Positions 1-9,394 of a DNA stretch of 40,762 nucleotides are shown here, in pieces. The stretch's first letter is position 1. Each line of letters opens with the position of its first letter. A program made the position numbers and the translations under genes. Below the pieces are notes generated by a model. That model was not told the origin of the DNA and did no database searches. It saw only the letters and a list, made by a program, of their open reading frames with translations. This stretch comes from Bacteroidota bacterium (lineage in GTDB: Bacteria > Bacteroidota > Bacteroidia > Chitinophagales > Chitinophagaceae), in NCBI GenBank assembly GCA_018266615.1, contig JAFEAB010000035.1, positions 1 to 40,762 of the forward strand. Reading direction: 5' to 3'.

Positions 1-157
1 AATCTTCTCATGTGCGGTCTTATTTGTTTAATGAATAGTAAAAATAGGGATAATTCTCTCTCAGCTAAAAAAAATGTTAAATCTTATGAGTGGCAGCAAA
101 TCCCATTAAAAAAAGGACAGGCGGTATTTATTTTTTGCTGCATAGGCAAAAAAAAAC
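1..157. other. Left edge, no gene seen
   Basis: This AT-rich stretch lies downstream of the minus-strand gene that ends at 158. A plus-strand open frame starts here but runs antisense through the C-terminus of that gene and shows no protein family character. I see no clear terminator stem. Confidence 0.5.
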
Positions 158-2269
158 TTAAAAACGCCAGTATAATTGCAGTTTTGCTTCTGTTTTATGC
201 TTCCCCTTTATTTCATCGAGGCCCGATCCGATGGAGGTTTCATCCGGATAAAAGGTTTGGGCAACCCGGGCAAAAAGGGTGGCACGGCGGGTTAAATCGT
301 AGCTCAGATTCAGGTAATACCGGTATCCTTTTTCATAAAAGACGGGGATAGAATAGGAAAAAAGCACATCATTTTCAAAGGTATAAAGCCGGCTGTTATA
401 GTCGTCGGTTTCAAAATATTGCAGCCGGATACCGGCTGAAAAGGGCCTCATCATAGGTTTGTATAATAAATCGGCAAAAATGAGAAAACCTCTTGAATCA
501 GCGGCTCCTTTAGGATCGTACCAAACCAACTCAATCCGGTTTCTGAAATTAAAGGAACGGCTTAACTTATAGCTCCATTGCGTGCGCCAGCTTTGTTTGG
601 GCTGAGCCACCACCGGGGAAAGGGTAAGTCCGTCGGGATTAAAATTAATAGCCTTACTTTCCCTTTTATACCGGCTGTAAATTTCCATTTGCCGGTTGGG
701 TCGGTAGGAGGCTTCCACCATATAATCTGAACCGCTGCTGGGAGCATTCACCCGGTAACGAAGCCAGGGGAATTTATACATATCCACATAAGCACTTATT
801 TGTATGGAAGAGGCTGGCCGGATGGTTATCCCCGTAAAAAGCCCCTGCTCGTTATTGGGGTAGGTGCCCTCGGTAAACGCATTGGTATACAGCGACTGGT
901 ATTTGCGATTGATATTCCGGTAAAGCATGCTAATATCCACTGAATTGGCAGCACTCAAAAGAATTCCGTTTACAAAGGCAGTACCGCCGGTTGCATTGGT
1001 GGCAGCTTCACCAAAAAAGTGAAAATTCCGGAAGGTTATACTATAATCCACACTGTAATTCCCAAAAGATTTTCCCGACAGGGCGAACAGGTTATAGGGG
1101 TCGGCTGACTTTTGAATGGGTAATTTAAACTGGTAATGAATTCCATTAAATCCGATATGGATCCGTTTAAACTGAAAAGCAAGGTTCCCTCCAAAACTTA
1201 ACTGGCGTTGCACCCCCTTATCGGCCAGTTCACTGGCGGTGCGATGGTAGCCGGTGGTTTGCAGGGAGGAAACAATATCTTCAAACTGTTGCAGGGTATC
1301 GGCGGCAATAAAATTGGCATCCAGCTTCCGGTAAGAGCCAAAGGCGGTTACCTCCCAATTGCGGCGGCCAATGGTAATGGCAGCCCCCCGGTGAAAGTTG
1401 ATTTCACCTGCGGAATTATACGGGCGCAATACGCTCGATTGCCTTTTTATAGTGCTGATATCAGGCCCTTTTTTAAATGCGAGGCTTTGCCATTGGGTAA
1501 GCCCCTGGCCAAAATTAACGGTGTAGTCTCCTAAAGCCAGCGCCTTTACAATACCCAGCCGGCGGATAAAAATATGGGCTGAATAAAAATCAAATCCCTG
1601 TTTTTGGCCACCCTTAAAAAATTGTTCACCCGCATCCTTCTCTCCCAACACCCCAAACTGAAGCAGATTTTTATAAACATATTTATACCGGAATAATATT
1701 TTTTGGGGAGAACCGGGATAATAATTTTTTGTGGTAGAAGAATCGAGCAGAAACCCTTTTGATCTTTCCAATACCTGCGTTGCCCTGATCAGGATGGAAT
1801 GTTCCCCTTTCCTTAGGCGTTGGCCCAGGTCTGCCACCGGATTGAGCGCATTGCTCACTTCAATGTAAGGTAAAATCTTTTTGATGGTACTGATGTCCCA
1901 TCCGGGAATAGCCTGTAATTCGTACACACTGTTTAACCTGCCCAGATATTGCCGGTAAGAGATCAGGTTTTGAATTTGCAAAGCCGACAAAGGCCGCAGT
2001 TCTTTCAGCAGGGTTACATCTGCGGAGTTAAGGTTGATCGGATCTTTCAGGAATTGGGCGAGTTCCTGCTGGTAGGAATCATCTTCCGATTCAATGTCTT
2101 CATTATTTTCGGTCAGGTTTTCCAATTCCTGCTCCACACCGGTTGAAGGTTGTTCGGGGGTATTGGGCGGATTAACCACCTGTGCTTTAATAACTGCCGG
2201 CCCCAGTATAAGTGTGAAAACAACCAGGCAATACAAAAGAAAGGATATGAAACCTTTTTTGCCTGCCAT
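158..2269 (-). CDS. Helix-hairpin-helix protein with predicted outer-membrane beta-barrel
   Basis: This 703-residue protein has a signal peptide (about residues 1-30, ending VIKAQ), an acidic linker, and a ComEA-like double helix-hairpin-helix region at about residues 77-136. That region begins INLNSADVTLLKEL and continues with ISYRQYLGRL and ELQAIPGWD. The rest is rich in alternating aromatic and polar strands and ends in YWRF, as expected of an outer-membrane beta-barrel with a C-terminal aromatic residue. ComEA-type domains bind DNA in the periplasm, but the hairpin glycines (GIG) are degenerate here (RPLS, PGWD), so DNA binding is uncertain. Its start codon shares one base with the stop of the upstream gene at 3123-2269, which indicates a translationally coupled operon. 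Similar 'HhH domain-containing' barrel proteins are common in Bacteroidota, and their function is not established. Confidence 0.8.
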   Translation of the reverse strand: MAGKKGFISFLLYCLVVFTLILGPAVIKAQVVNPPNTPEQPSTGVEQELENLTENNEDIESEDDSYQQELAQFLKDPINLNSADVTLLKELRPLSALQIQNLISYRQYLGRLNSVYELQAIPGWDISTIKKILPYIEVSNALNPVADLGQRLRKGEHSILIRATQVLERSKGFLLDSSTTKNYYPGSPQKILFRYKYVYKNLLQFGVLGEKDAGEQFFKGGQKQGFDFYSAHIFIRRLGIVKALALGDYTVNFGQGLTQWQSLAFKKGPDISTIKRQSSVLRPYNSAGEINFHRGAAITIGRRNWEVTAFGSYRKLDANFIAADTLQQFEDIVSSLQTTGYHRTASELADKGVQRQLSFGGNLAFQFKRIHIGFNGIHYQFKLPIQKSADPYNLFALSGKSFGNYSVDYSITFRNFHFFGEAATNATGGTAFVNGILLSAANSVDISMLYRNINRKYQSLYTNAFTEGTYPNNEQGLFTGITIRPASSIQISAYVDMYKFPWLRYRVNAPSSGSDYMVEASYRPNRQMEIYSRYKRESKAINFNPDGLTLSPVVAQPKQSWRTQWSYKLSRSFNFRNRIELVWYDPKGAADSRGFLIFADLLYKPMMRPFSAGIRLQYFETDDYNSRLYTFENDVLFSYSIPVFYEKGYRYYLNLSYDLTRRATLFARVAQTFYPDETSIGSGLDEIKGKHKTEAKLQLYWRF

Positions 2270-3123
2270 CAGTTTTTTGATTTTTTAGATTTGCCAAAAT
2301 TGGTTGCCAGCAGGATGGCAGGAGAAAATCCAAGTTGGGGGTGATAATTCGTTGCTACATCCAGTCGAAAGCCACTAAAGGCCAGCCCCAGCCCGCCAAA
2401 ATAACTGGAAGTTTCACTGCTGAATCCAGCCCTGGCAAAAAATTGTTTTTTAAACCGGTATTGCAGACCGCCAATTACATTTACCGGCATATCCTCCTGT
2501 TTAATTACTTCCACACTAACAAAAAAGTCATCCGATGCATCATATCCAAGCCCAAATTTGTAAGTGGAAGCAAGTTTTTCTCCGGTATTTTTCCCCAATT
2601 CCCCTTTTACAGGATTATAAATATGAACGCCGGCATTCAGCCTGTTGGTGAGATGCATGATCGCTCCGATTTCAAAATTTAAGGTGGCAGCCTTACTGTA
2701 GCCTGGAATCTGGTACCGATAATAATTAAACTGGACTCCCAGGTCGAGTGCAGAACCCAAACGCCTCGCATAGGCCAGCCCTATTTGGCTTTCATTAAAA
2801 TTTTTAAATCCGTCATATTTCAGGTTAATACCAAAATTCCCCAGGCTGGTAGGAAATGCGCCCGAAAAATTATACAGGCTGTTTTCGGATAGCATAAAAC
2901 GGCGTTCGCCATAAACACCCAAAGAAAATTGATCGATTCCTGCAAGGGCCGCCTGGTTATTTCCAAAACTGAATACATCTGCCTGCTGTTGACTGTATGC
3001 GCCTAACCCCAGGTAGGGCATTCCAATATTATACCGAAGAGTTTGTCCTGTAACAGAGCGTGCCGAAAAAGAAATAATAATAATTCCGGATAAAAAACCA
3101 ATGTAAAATTTTCTCAATAGCAT
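2269..3123 (-). CDS. PorV/PorQ-like outer-membrane beta-barrel protein
   Basis: This is a 284-residue protein with a signal peptide of about 26 residues (ending SVTGQ). The remainder consists of repeated amphipathic strands with many Tyr, Phe and Gly residues. The segment FSFGNNQAALAGI near the mature N-terminus resembles the opening of PorV/PorQ-type barrels, where a similar 'NPAA/NQAAL' stretch precedes the first strand. Those families serve T9SS or act as general outer-membrane barrels. This copy is shorter than PorV and I cannot assign it to a named member. It is the first gene of a two-gene minus-strand operon with the HhH-barrel gene and overlaps that gene by a single base. The C-terminus is a lysine-rich tail (GKSKKSKN) rather than the usual aromatic end. 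Confidence 0.7.
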   Translation of the reverse strand: MLLRKFYIGFLSGIIIISFSARSVTGQTLRYNIGMPYLGLGAYSQQQADVFSFGNNQAALAGIDQFSLGVYGERRFMLSENSLYNFSGAFPTSLGNFGINLKYDGFKNFNESQIGLAYARRLGSALDLGVQFNYYRYQIPGYSKAATLNFEIGAIMHLTNRLNAGVHIYNPVKGELGKNTGEKLASTYKFGLGYDASDDFFVSVEVIKQEDMPVNVIGGLQYRFKKQFFARAGFSSETSSYFGGLGLAFSGFRLDVATNYHPQLGFSPAILLATNFGKSKKSKN

Positions 3124-3200
3124 GATATGTTGCTCAAATTATACAATTTTCAGTGAGGGTATCAAATCTTTGGGGTAAAATATAATCAGTTTTTGTTAGT

Positions 3201-3208
3201 TAATTTTG
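3201..3208 (+). promoter_or_regulatory. Bacteroidota -7 element before folD
   Basis: TAATTTTG matches the Bacteroidota -7 consensus TAnnTTTG exactly. Only four bases separate it from the folD ATG, so the transcript would be leaderless or nearly so. No well-spaced TTTG (-33) element is visible: the nearest, at 3169-3172, is about 28 bases away. Confidence 0.45.
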
Positions 3209-3212
3209 CACA

Positions 3213-4094
3213 ATGCAAATTCTCGATGGCAAACTTGCCGCTCAATCTATCAAAGATACTCTTCAAAAAAAAATCAGCGAACTCCCTATCGGGTTCCGAA
3301 AGCCTTGCCTGGCGGCAGTTTTAGTGGGAAATAACCCGGCCAGTGAAACCTATATTGGAAGTAAGATCAAAAATTGCCAGGAGGTAGGATTTGAAAGCAG
3401 GCTCATCCGATTACCGGAAAATTGTTCAGAAAATATTTTATTGGATGCTATTTCCTCTTTAAACGCTGACAGCACGGTGGATGGCATCCTGGTACAACTT
3501 CCCTTACCAAAACATATATCAGAATCTAAAATAATTGAACTCATACAACCAGGCAAAGATGTGGATGGGTTCCATCCGGTTAATGCGGGAAAGCTGATGC
3601 TAAACGAACCCTGCTTTGTACCGGCCACCCCGTATGGGATCATGCTCCTGCTTTCCCATTTTCAGATTGAGACATCGGGCAAACATGCCGTAGTTATCGG
3701 CCGGAGCAATATTGTGGGCAGGCCAATGAGCGTTTTGCTGAGCCAGCCCGGTAATCAGGGAAATTGTACCGTTACGGTATGCCATAGTAAAACCCCCGAC
3801 CTGCCCTATTTTACCAGGCAGGCAGATATCATTGTAGCAGCCATAGGGAAACCCGAATTTTTAAAAGCCGATATGGTAAAGGAAGGAGCTATTGTAATTG
3901 ACGTGGGGATAAACCGGGTGGAGGACAAATCGAAAAAATCGGGATTTGCGCTGAAAGGAGATGTGGATTTTGATGCGGTTTCAAAAAAGTCGGCCTGGAT
4001 TTCACCCGTACCCGGCGGGGTTGGCCTCATGACCATTGCCGCCTTACTTACCAATACCTACCGGGCTTTTGAGCATCACCAACAAAAAAACTAA
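3213..4094 (+). CDS. folD: Bifunctional methylenetetrahydrofolate dehydrogenase/methenyltetrahydrofolate cyclohydrolase
   Basis: FolD interconverts 5,10-methylene-THF, 5,10-methenyl-THF and 10-formyl-THF in the cytoplasm, supplying one-carbon units for purines and formyl-Met. At 293 residues it is close to the usual length of about 285-300. The catalytic-site segment SETYIGSKIKN places the conserved lysine at residue 51. Other family signatures are present: DGILVQLPLP, DVDGFHPVN, the nucleotide-binding GRSNIVGRPMS and the C-terminal PVPGGVGLMT. The ATG at 3213 gives the expected N-terminus (MQILDGKLAA). The stop codon shares one base with the queE start (TAATG), so the two are probably co-transcribed and translationally coupled. 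Confidence 0.97.
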   Translation: MQILDGKLAAQSIKDTLQKKISELPIGFRKPCLAAVLVGNNPASETYIGSKIKNCQEVGFESRLIRLPENCSENILLDAISSLNADSTVDGILVQLPLPKHISESKIIELIQPGKDVDGFHPVNAGKLMLNEPCFVPATPYGIMLLLSHFQIETSGKHAVVIGRSNIVGRPMSVLLSQPGNQGNCTVTVCHSKTPDLPYFTRQADIIVAAIGKPEFLKADMVKEGAIVIDVGINRVEDKSKKSGFALKGDVDFDAVSKKSAWISPVPGGVGLMTIAALLTNTYRAFEHHQQKN

Positions 4095-4717
4095 TGACTG
4101 GTATTCAGGAATATGTGGAAGAAAGCCTCCCAGTAATGGAGCAGTTTTATACGATTCAGGGAGAAGGGTATCACCAGGGCCGGGCGGCCTGGTTTATCCG
4201 GTTGGGAGGCTGTGATGTAGGCTGCGTATGGTGCGATGTAAAAGAAAGCTGGGATGCGTCTGCACATACACGTTATGCAATATCTCAAATTGTAACCCAG
4301 GCCACTGCCAGCGGCACTCCCCTTGCGGTTATCACCGGTGGAGAACCCCTGATGCACAACCTGGATTCGCTTACCCGGGCTTTACAAAAAGAAGGGATAG
4401 AAACCAATCTCGAAACTTCGGGCGCCCATCCCTTGTCGGGTAACTGGGATTGGATTTGCTTATCTCCCAAAAAATTCAAACCGCCATTAACCGAAGTAGT
4501 AGCCTGTGCGGATGAATTGAAAGTGGTCATTTTTAATAAATCGGATTTTTTATGGGCTGAAAAATTTGCCGGGGAAGTGAAACCCGGGTGTAAACTTTAC
4601 CTGCAACCCGAGTGGGATAAATCGGAGCAAATGCTACCCCTGCTTATTGATTACATCAAAGCGAATCCGAAATGGGAACTCTCCTTACAGATACATAAAT
4701 TCATTCATGTACCCTGA
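4094..4717 (+). CDS. queE: 7-carboxy-7-deazaguanine synthase (radical SAM)
   Basis: QueE is the radical-SAM enzyme that converts 6-carboxytetrahydropterin to 7-carboxy-7-deazaguanine, a step toward preQ0 and queuosine in tRNA. The 207-residue length fits the family. The N-terminal signature FYTIQGEG and the cluster motif CxxxCxxC (Cys40, Cys44, Cys47 in GGCDVGCVWCD) are intact, with the SAM-binding glycine motif TGGEP further on. The N-terminus lacks a long extension, so the ATG overlapping the folD stop is a good start. QueC, QueD and QueF are not in the window, so the rest of the pathway must be elsewhere. Confidence 0.93.
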   Translation: MTGIQEYVEESLPVMEQFYTIQGEGYHQGRAAWFIRLGGCDVGCVWCDVKESWDASAHTRYAISQIVTQATASGTPLAVITGGEPLMHNLDSLTRALQKEGIETNLETSGAHPLSGNWDWICLSPKKFKPPLTEVVACADELKVVIFNKSDFLWAEKFAGEVKPGCKLYLQPEWDKSEQMLPLLIDYIKANPKWELSLQIHKFIHVP

Positions 4718-4787
4718 CCCCGGCTTTTAACAACTCCTGATTTCTTCATCCTGATTTTTACATTACCTTCAATAAGAATCAATATTT

Positions 4788-6710
4788 GTGAAGGTGAAAT
4801 TTATTGCCGTTTTTGCTTCCTGCCTGTTTTGTTACCATATGGCTGCATCGCAATGGTATGATCCCGACAAGGTGGGAAAGAAGGCCGCTAAGATATACGC
4901 CCAGGCTTATGAAGAAGCTGTGGATGGAAAATACGATGAATCGCTGGCTCACATCGGAGAAGCCATTGAATTGGATCCAAAATTTGTAGATGCCTATTTA
5001 TCACGGGCAGGAATATACGCAGATAAGAAAAAATACAAAGCTTCCGTTCAGGATTTTGAAAAGGCATTTGACCTCGATTCCGTTTATGCGCACACCTACC
5101 TTCTTCCCTACTCTATATCCCTGGCCGGGGTGGGAAATTTCGAAAGCGCTCTGCAACGGGTAAACGAATTTTTGGAAACACCACACCTCAATCCGCAAAG
5201 CATACAAGCGGGGAAATACCGGAAGAAAACTTTTGAGTTTGCCCTGCAATATGCCAGGGAGCACCCTGCCGGAAATTATGTGTTCGCACCCCGGAATCTG
5301 GGGCCGCATGTTAACAGTGCAGCATTGGAATATTACCCTTCCATTACCATCGACAGCAGCCGGCTTGTATTTAGCCGCATGAGTGGCCACGATGAAGATT
5401 TCTATGAAACTACCCGTACCGATTCGGGCTGGTCGCCTGCCAAACCCATGGGAGGAAAGATTAATACCAACTTTAATGAAGGGGCACAAAACCTTTCGCA
5501 GGATGGAGCGTGGTTTATTTTTGCCGGCTGTGGATACCCGGAAGGAGAAGGAAGTTGTGATCTTTATTTCTGCCAAAAAGCAAAAAATGGGGAATGGACC
5601 ATCCCCGAAAACCTGGGACCGGTGGTAAACAGTGAGTTTTGGGATTCTTCACCCAGCCTCAGCCCGGATAAGAAAGATCTTTATTTTTCGAGCAGCCGCC
5701 CCGGTGGTTTTGGAGGAAAAGACCTTTATGTTACCCATCGTACTCCAAATGGGAAATGGACTATTCCCGAAAACCTGGGGCCGGTTATTAATACATCGGC
5801 AGATGAAAGCTGTTCTTTTATTCATGCCGATAACCAGACTTTATATTTTAACAGCAGTGGCCATGAAGGTTATGGCCTCACCGATTTATTTCTAAGCCGG
5901 AAACAGCCGGATGGCAGTTGGGGTAAACCTGAAAACCTGGGGTACCCCATCAATACGATTGATGATGAAGGATCCCTGATTGTATTTGCCGACGGTAAAA
6001 CTTCTATCTATGCCAGCGATGGGGCGGATACCTATGGCGGGCTGGATCTGTACAGCTTCGAACTCAGGCCCGATATCCGTGCCGAAAGGACCATTTGGGT
6101 GAAGGGCCATGTATTTGATGCCAAAACCAAACAAGGGCTCCCTTCCACTGTTGAACTAACGGATATAAATAAACGCATTGTAGTTTCAAAAATTCAAACG
6201 GACGAAGACGGCGGATACCTGGTTACCCTGCCCGAAGGAAAAGATTACGCATTCAATGTGAACCGAAAGGGATACCTCTTCTATTCGCAAAACTTTTCTC
6301 TGACGGGCAAGCAAGCCGATACGGCGTTCCATATCGACATCCCCCTTCAGCCTATTGCCAAAGGATCGTCGGTAGTACTAAAGAATATTTTTTACGCCAC
6401 TAATAAATTTCAGTTAGAACCCCAGTCGCAAACCGAATTGGATAAGTTGGTTGATTTCCTGAAAGAAAACCCGAAGGTTAAAATTCAGATTTCGGGTTAT
6501 ACAGATAATGTTGGAACGGAAAAGGACAATCTCGCTTTAAGTTCAAACAGGGCAAAGGCTGTAGCCGATCACATCATCGCCAAAGGAATCCCGGCAGGAA
6601 GGGTAAGTTTCCGGGGGTATGGTTCCTTACATCCGTTAAGCAGTAATGAAACAGAAGAAGGGAAGGCGCTAAACCGGCGCACCGAATTGAGCGTTGTTTC
6701 GGTTGACTGA
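4788..6710 (+). CDS. PorE-like TPR/beta-propeller/CRD/OmpA protein
   Basis: This 640-residue envelope protein has four blocks in order. A signal peptide (about 1-21) is followed by TPR-like helices at about 30-110. PD40 beta-propeller repeats cover about 160-425, with recurring blade motifs such as PSLSPDKKDLYFSSSRPGG and NTSADESCSFIHADNQTLYF. A carboxypeptidase-regulatory-like domain (WVKGHVFDAKTKQGLP) lies at about 435-505. The OmpA C-terminal peptidoglycan-binding domain lies at about 525-640, with ISGYTDNVG, LSSNRAKAV and LNRRTE. The same domain order is known for PorE of Porphyromonas gingivalis, a T9SS component that contacts peptidoglycan. No clear lipobox is present; AAS|Q suggests signal peptidase I cleavage. 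The start is GTG at 4788, or GTG at 4794, which is better placed relative to an AATATTTG element at 4781-4788. Related non-T9SS paralogues exist, so the T9SS role is inferred. Confidence 0.85.
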   Translation: MKVKFIAVFASCLFCYHMAASQWYDPDKVGKKAAKIYAQAYEEAVDGKYDESLAHIGEAIELDPKFVDAYLSRAGIYADKKKYKASVQDFEKAFDLDSVYAHTYLLPYSISLAGVGNFESALQRVNEFLETPHLNPQSIQAGKYRKKTFEFALQYAREHPAGNYVFAPRNLGPHVNSAALEYYPSITIDSSRLVFSRMSGHDEDFYETTRTDSGWSPAKPMGGKINTNFNEGAQNLSQDGAWFIFAGCGYPEGEGSCDLYFCQKAKNGEWTIPENLGPVVNSEFWDSSPSLSPDKKDLYFSSSRPGGFGGKDLYVTHRTPNGKWTIPENLGPVINTSADESCSFIHADNQTLYFNSSGHEGYGLTDLFLSRKQPDGSWGKPENLGYPINTIDDEGSLIVFADGKTSIYASDGADTYGGLDLYSFELRPDIRAERTIWVKGHVFDAKTKQGLPSTVELTDINKRIVVSKIQTDEDGGYLVTLPEGKDYAFNVNRKGYLFYSQNFSLTGKQADTAFHIDIPLQPIAKGSSVVLKNIFYATNKFQLEPQSQTELDKLVDFLKENPKVKIQISGYTDNVGTEKDNLALSSNRAKAVADHIIAKGIPAGRVSFRGYGSLHPLSSNETEEGKALNRRTELSVVSVD

Positions 6711-6726
6711 TTCTTAGTTTCGTTTG

Positions 6727-7833
6727 GTGCAAAAATTTTCGGAAACAGTTTATCTATTAAGCTTACTGCAGGTACATGGCATTGGCCCCATCCAGGGGCG
6801 CTTGCTACTTCAACATTTTAAAAGTGCAGAGAAAATTTTTATTGCTTCCCCACAGTCGTTGCGTGAAGTAGAAGGGATGAGCCGTGTTAGAATATCTGCC
6901 ATCAGATCATTTAAAAATTTTGAGGAGCAAAATTCCATGGAGCAAACCCTGAAGAAAAATAATATTGAAGTGATTTCCTGCCTCCACGAGAAATTTCCAA
7001 AAAGGCTGTTGCATTGTTATGATTGCCCCCCCTTGCTATTTTATAAAGGAAATATTAACCTGAATCCGGAAAAAATATTAGCGGTGGTAGGCACCCGTTC
7101 TCCCACGGTTTACGGTAAACATATCATAGAAAATTTCTTTGAAGGGTTTGAGGCTTACTCCATAACCATCCTTAGCGGTCTGGCTTTTGGAATTGATAGT
7201 ATGGCCCATCGGATTGCCATCCGCAATGGATTACCCACCATCGCGGTATTAGGACATGGCCTGGATACCCTGTATCCTTCCTTAAACCTGGCCCTTTCAA
7301 AAGAAATGCAATCCAATGGCGGGTTGGTAACTGAATTTCCTTTTGGCACCCGGCCCGACAGGCAAAATTTTCCCAGGCGAAACCGAATTGTTGCCGGGAT
7401 GTGCGATGCAGTTTTAGTGGTAGAATCGGGAGAGAAGGGGGGCTCCATTATTACGGCGGAACTGGCCATGGACTATAACCGGGATGTATTTGCATGCCCC
7501 GGAAGGGTTACCGATGAAAAAAGCGCCGGATGCAACCACATGATAAAATCAAACACGGCCCAACTTGTAAATTCCTGCCACGACCTATTGCAATGCATGA
7601 ATTGGAAAACCGGGCCGGTAACCGCATTTCAAAAATCATTATTTCTCAACCTGAATGAGGAGGAACTACGGGTTATTGAATTTTTAAAAGGCCGGGAAAA
7701 TGTGGACTTCGATTTGATTTTATCCACAGGTTATACTCCGGGAAAATTGTCTCAGATATTACTTTCACTTGAATTAAACGGAGTGGTGCAACGAATTTCA
7801 GGAAACCGTTACCGAATTTCAGGCAATGGATAA
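6727..7833 (+). CDS. dprA: DNA-processing protein DprA (Smf family)
   Basis: DprA binds incoming single-stranded DNA and loads RecA during natural transformation. About 368 residues encode an N-terminal helical HhH/SAM-like region ([31 protein letters not shown]). A Rossmann-fold core follows, with [47 protein letters not shown] and [17 protein letters not shown]-terminal winged-helix (DML1-like) domain ends the protein. The full set of DprA signature motifs is intact. The start is GTG at 6727 or TTG at 6724; no ATG lies near. A TAGTTTCG element at 6716-6723, one mismatch from the -7 consensus, sits directly upstream. dprA is widespread even in bacteria not known to be competent. Confidence 0.93.
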   Translation: MQKFSETVYLLSLLQVHGIGPIQGRLLLQHFKSAEKIFIASPQSLREVEGMSRVRISAIRSFKNFEEQNSMEQTLKKNNIEVISCLHEKFPKRLLHCYDCPPLLFYKGNINLNPEKILAVVGTRSPTVYGKHIIENFFEGFEAYSITILSGLAFGIDSMAHRIAIRNGLPTIAVLGHGLDTLYPSLNLALSKEMQSNGGLVTEFPFGTRPDRQNFPRRNRIVAGMCDAVLVVESGEKGGSIITAELAMDYNRDVFACPGRVTDEKSAGCNHMIKSNTAQLVNSCHDLLQCMNWKTGPVTAFQKSLFLNLNEEELRVIEFLKGRENVDFDLILSTGYTPGKLSQILLSLELNGVVQRISGNRYRISGNG

Positions 7834-7856
7834 AAAAAATCATTTTACCTTCGCCT

Positions 7857-9347
7857 ATGGCAACAATAAAGTCGAATTCTCCCCGCAAAACTTCAACCGG
7901 ATTAACGGAAGGATTAACCTTCGATGATGTTCTCCTGGTACCCGCCTATTCGCAGGTATTACCACGGGATGTTAACATCAGCACCAAACTCACTTCAACC
8001 ATAAAGTTGAATATTCCCATTCTTTCGGCCGCTATGGATACGGTAACGGAAGCGCAGTTGGCCATTGCCCTTGCAAGGGAAGGCGGCCTGGGAATCCTGC
8101 ATAAAAATATGTCGATTCCCCAACAGGCCGAGCAGGTAAGAAAAGTAAAAAGAAGCGAAAACGGGCTAATACTCGATCCTATTACCCTTCATCCGGATGC
8201 TACGATCGGGGAAGCCCTTACACTCATGCGGGAAAATAAAATTGGAGGGATACCCATCGTAGAAAAGGGCAATAAACTGGTGGGAATCCTCACCAACCGC
8301 GATCTCCGTTTTGAAACCAACTTACGCCAAAAGGTTTCTACCTTAATGACCACCCAAAACCTCATCACGGCGCCTGAAGGAACAGATTTGAAAAAAGCAG
8401 AACAAATTTTTAAAAGGACCCGGGTTGAAAAACTACCGGTAGTAGATAAAAAGGGGAGGCTTACCGGGCTGATTACGTTTGGAGATATCCTTAAACTCAT
8501 CAGTTACCCACAGGCAGTAAAGGATGAATTTGGGCGACTCCTGATAGGCGCGGGAGTGGGCATAACCCAGGACACACTGGACCGGGTGGACGCACTGAAT
8601 CAAACAAGCGTTGATGTTATATGCCTTGATAGCGCACATGGCCATACCAAAGGCGTAATCAATGCGCTGAAAGAAGTAAAAAAATCTTTTCCCAAACTCC
8701 AGGTTATTGCCGGAAATGTTGCTACAGCAGAAGGAGCCAAAGCGCTTTCGGATGCGGGTGCAGATGCCGTAAAGGTGGGCATAGGCCCCGGGTCAATCTG
8801 CACAACCCGGGTAGTTGCCGGAACCGGTGTGCCGCAAATTACCGCCGTAATGGAGGTGGCAAAGGCATTAAAAGGAACCAAAACGGGTATCATCAGCGAT
8901 GGCGGAATCCGGTATACCGGCGACCTGGTAAAAGCCCTTGCCGCGGGGGCAAGTTGTGTTATGATGGGAAATGTATTTGCAGGCACCGAAGAAAGCCCGG
9001 GCGAAACAATCATCTATGAAGGCCGGAAATTTAAACAATACCGGGGGATGGGCTCGCTGGGCGCTATGGCACAAGGCAGCAGCGACCGATATTTCCAGGA
9101 TGTGGAAGACGATGTAAAGAAATTTGTTCCGGAGGGAATTGAAGGCAGGGTGGCATTTAAAGGGAACCTGCACGAAGTGGTACACCAATTTACAGGAGGT
9201 CTGAGGGCCGGCATGGGATACTGTGGTGCCGAAAATATTTTGGCATTACAAAAATCAAAATTTATCAAAATTAGCATTGCCGGTATGCGCGAAAGCCATG
9301 CACACGATATTGAGATTACCCGCGAGGCCCCCAACTATAGCCGCTAA
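7857..9347 (+). CDS. guaB: Inosine-5'-monophosphate dehydrogenase
   Basis: GuaB oxidises IMP to XMP with NAD+, the committed step of GMP synthesis. The 496-residue length is typical. The N-terminal signature [18 protein letters not shown] is present, and two CBS domains at about 97-220 interrupt the barrel ([20 protein letters not shown] and [20 protein letters not shown]). The catalytic loop GPGSICTTR places the nucleophilic cysteine at residue 315. Further motifs are [20 protein letters not shown], a flap beginning with [17 protein letters not shown], and the C-terminal [16 protein letters not shown]. The ATG at 7857 follows TACCTTCG (7846-7853), one mismatch from the -7 consensus, by three bases. 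Confidence 0.98.
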   Translation: MATIKSNSPRKTSTGLTEGLTFDDVLLVPAYSQVLPRDVNISTKLTSTIKLNIPILSAAMDTVTEAQLAIALAREGGLGILHKNMSIPQQAEQVRKVKRSENGLILDPITLHPDATIGEALTLMRENKIGGIPIVEKGNKLVGILTNRDLRFETNLRQKVSTLMTTQNLITAPEGTDLKKAEQIFKRTRVEKLPVVDKKGRLTGLITFGDILKLISYPQAVKDEFGRLLIGAGVGITQDTLDRVDALNQTSVDVICLDSAHGHTKGVINALKEVKKSFPKLQVIAGNVATAEGAKALSDAGADAVKVGIGPGSICTTRVVAGTGVPQITAVMEVAKALKGTKTGIISDGGIRYTGDLVKALAAGASCVMMGNVFAGTEESPGETIIYEGRKFKQYRGMGSLGAMAQGSSDRYFQDVEDDVKKFVPEGIEGRVAFKGNLHEVVHQFTGGLRAGMGYCGAENILALQKSKFIKISIAGMRESHAHDIEITREAPNYSR

Positions 9348-9358
9348 TCGGGGATTCA

Positions 9359-9388
9359 TTTGCAGGCCATCCTGCTTTTGTATTTTTG
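9359..9388 (+). promoter_or_regulatory. Bacteroidota promoter TTTG-N18-TATTTTTG before the DUF4105 gene
   Basis: TTTG at 9359-9362 and TATTTTTG at 9381-9388 match the Bacteroidota -33 and -7 consensus with an 18-base spacer. The ATG at 9395 follows after six bases, predicting a very short or absent leader. A small stem GCAGG-CCAT-CCTGC at 9362-9375 followed by TTTTG lies within the spacer and could end guaB transcripts. Confidence 0.5.
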
Positions 9389-9394
9389 CACCCT

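Noticed and set aside
5001..5576. 191-codon minus-strand frame antisense to the PorE-like gene
   Set aside because: It is an antisense shadow: the plus strand has a clear multi-domain protein, and the minus translation has no domain or coherent signal.
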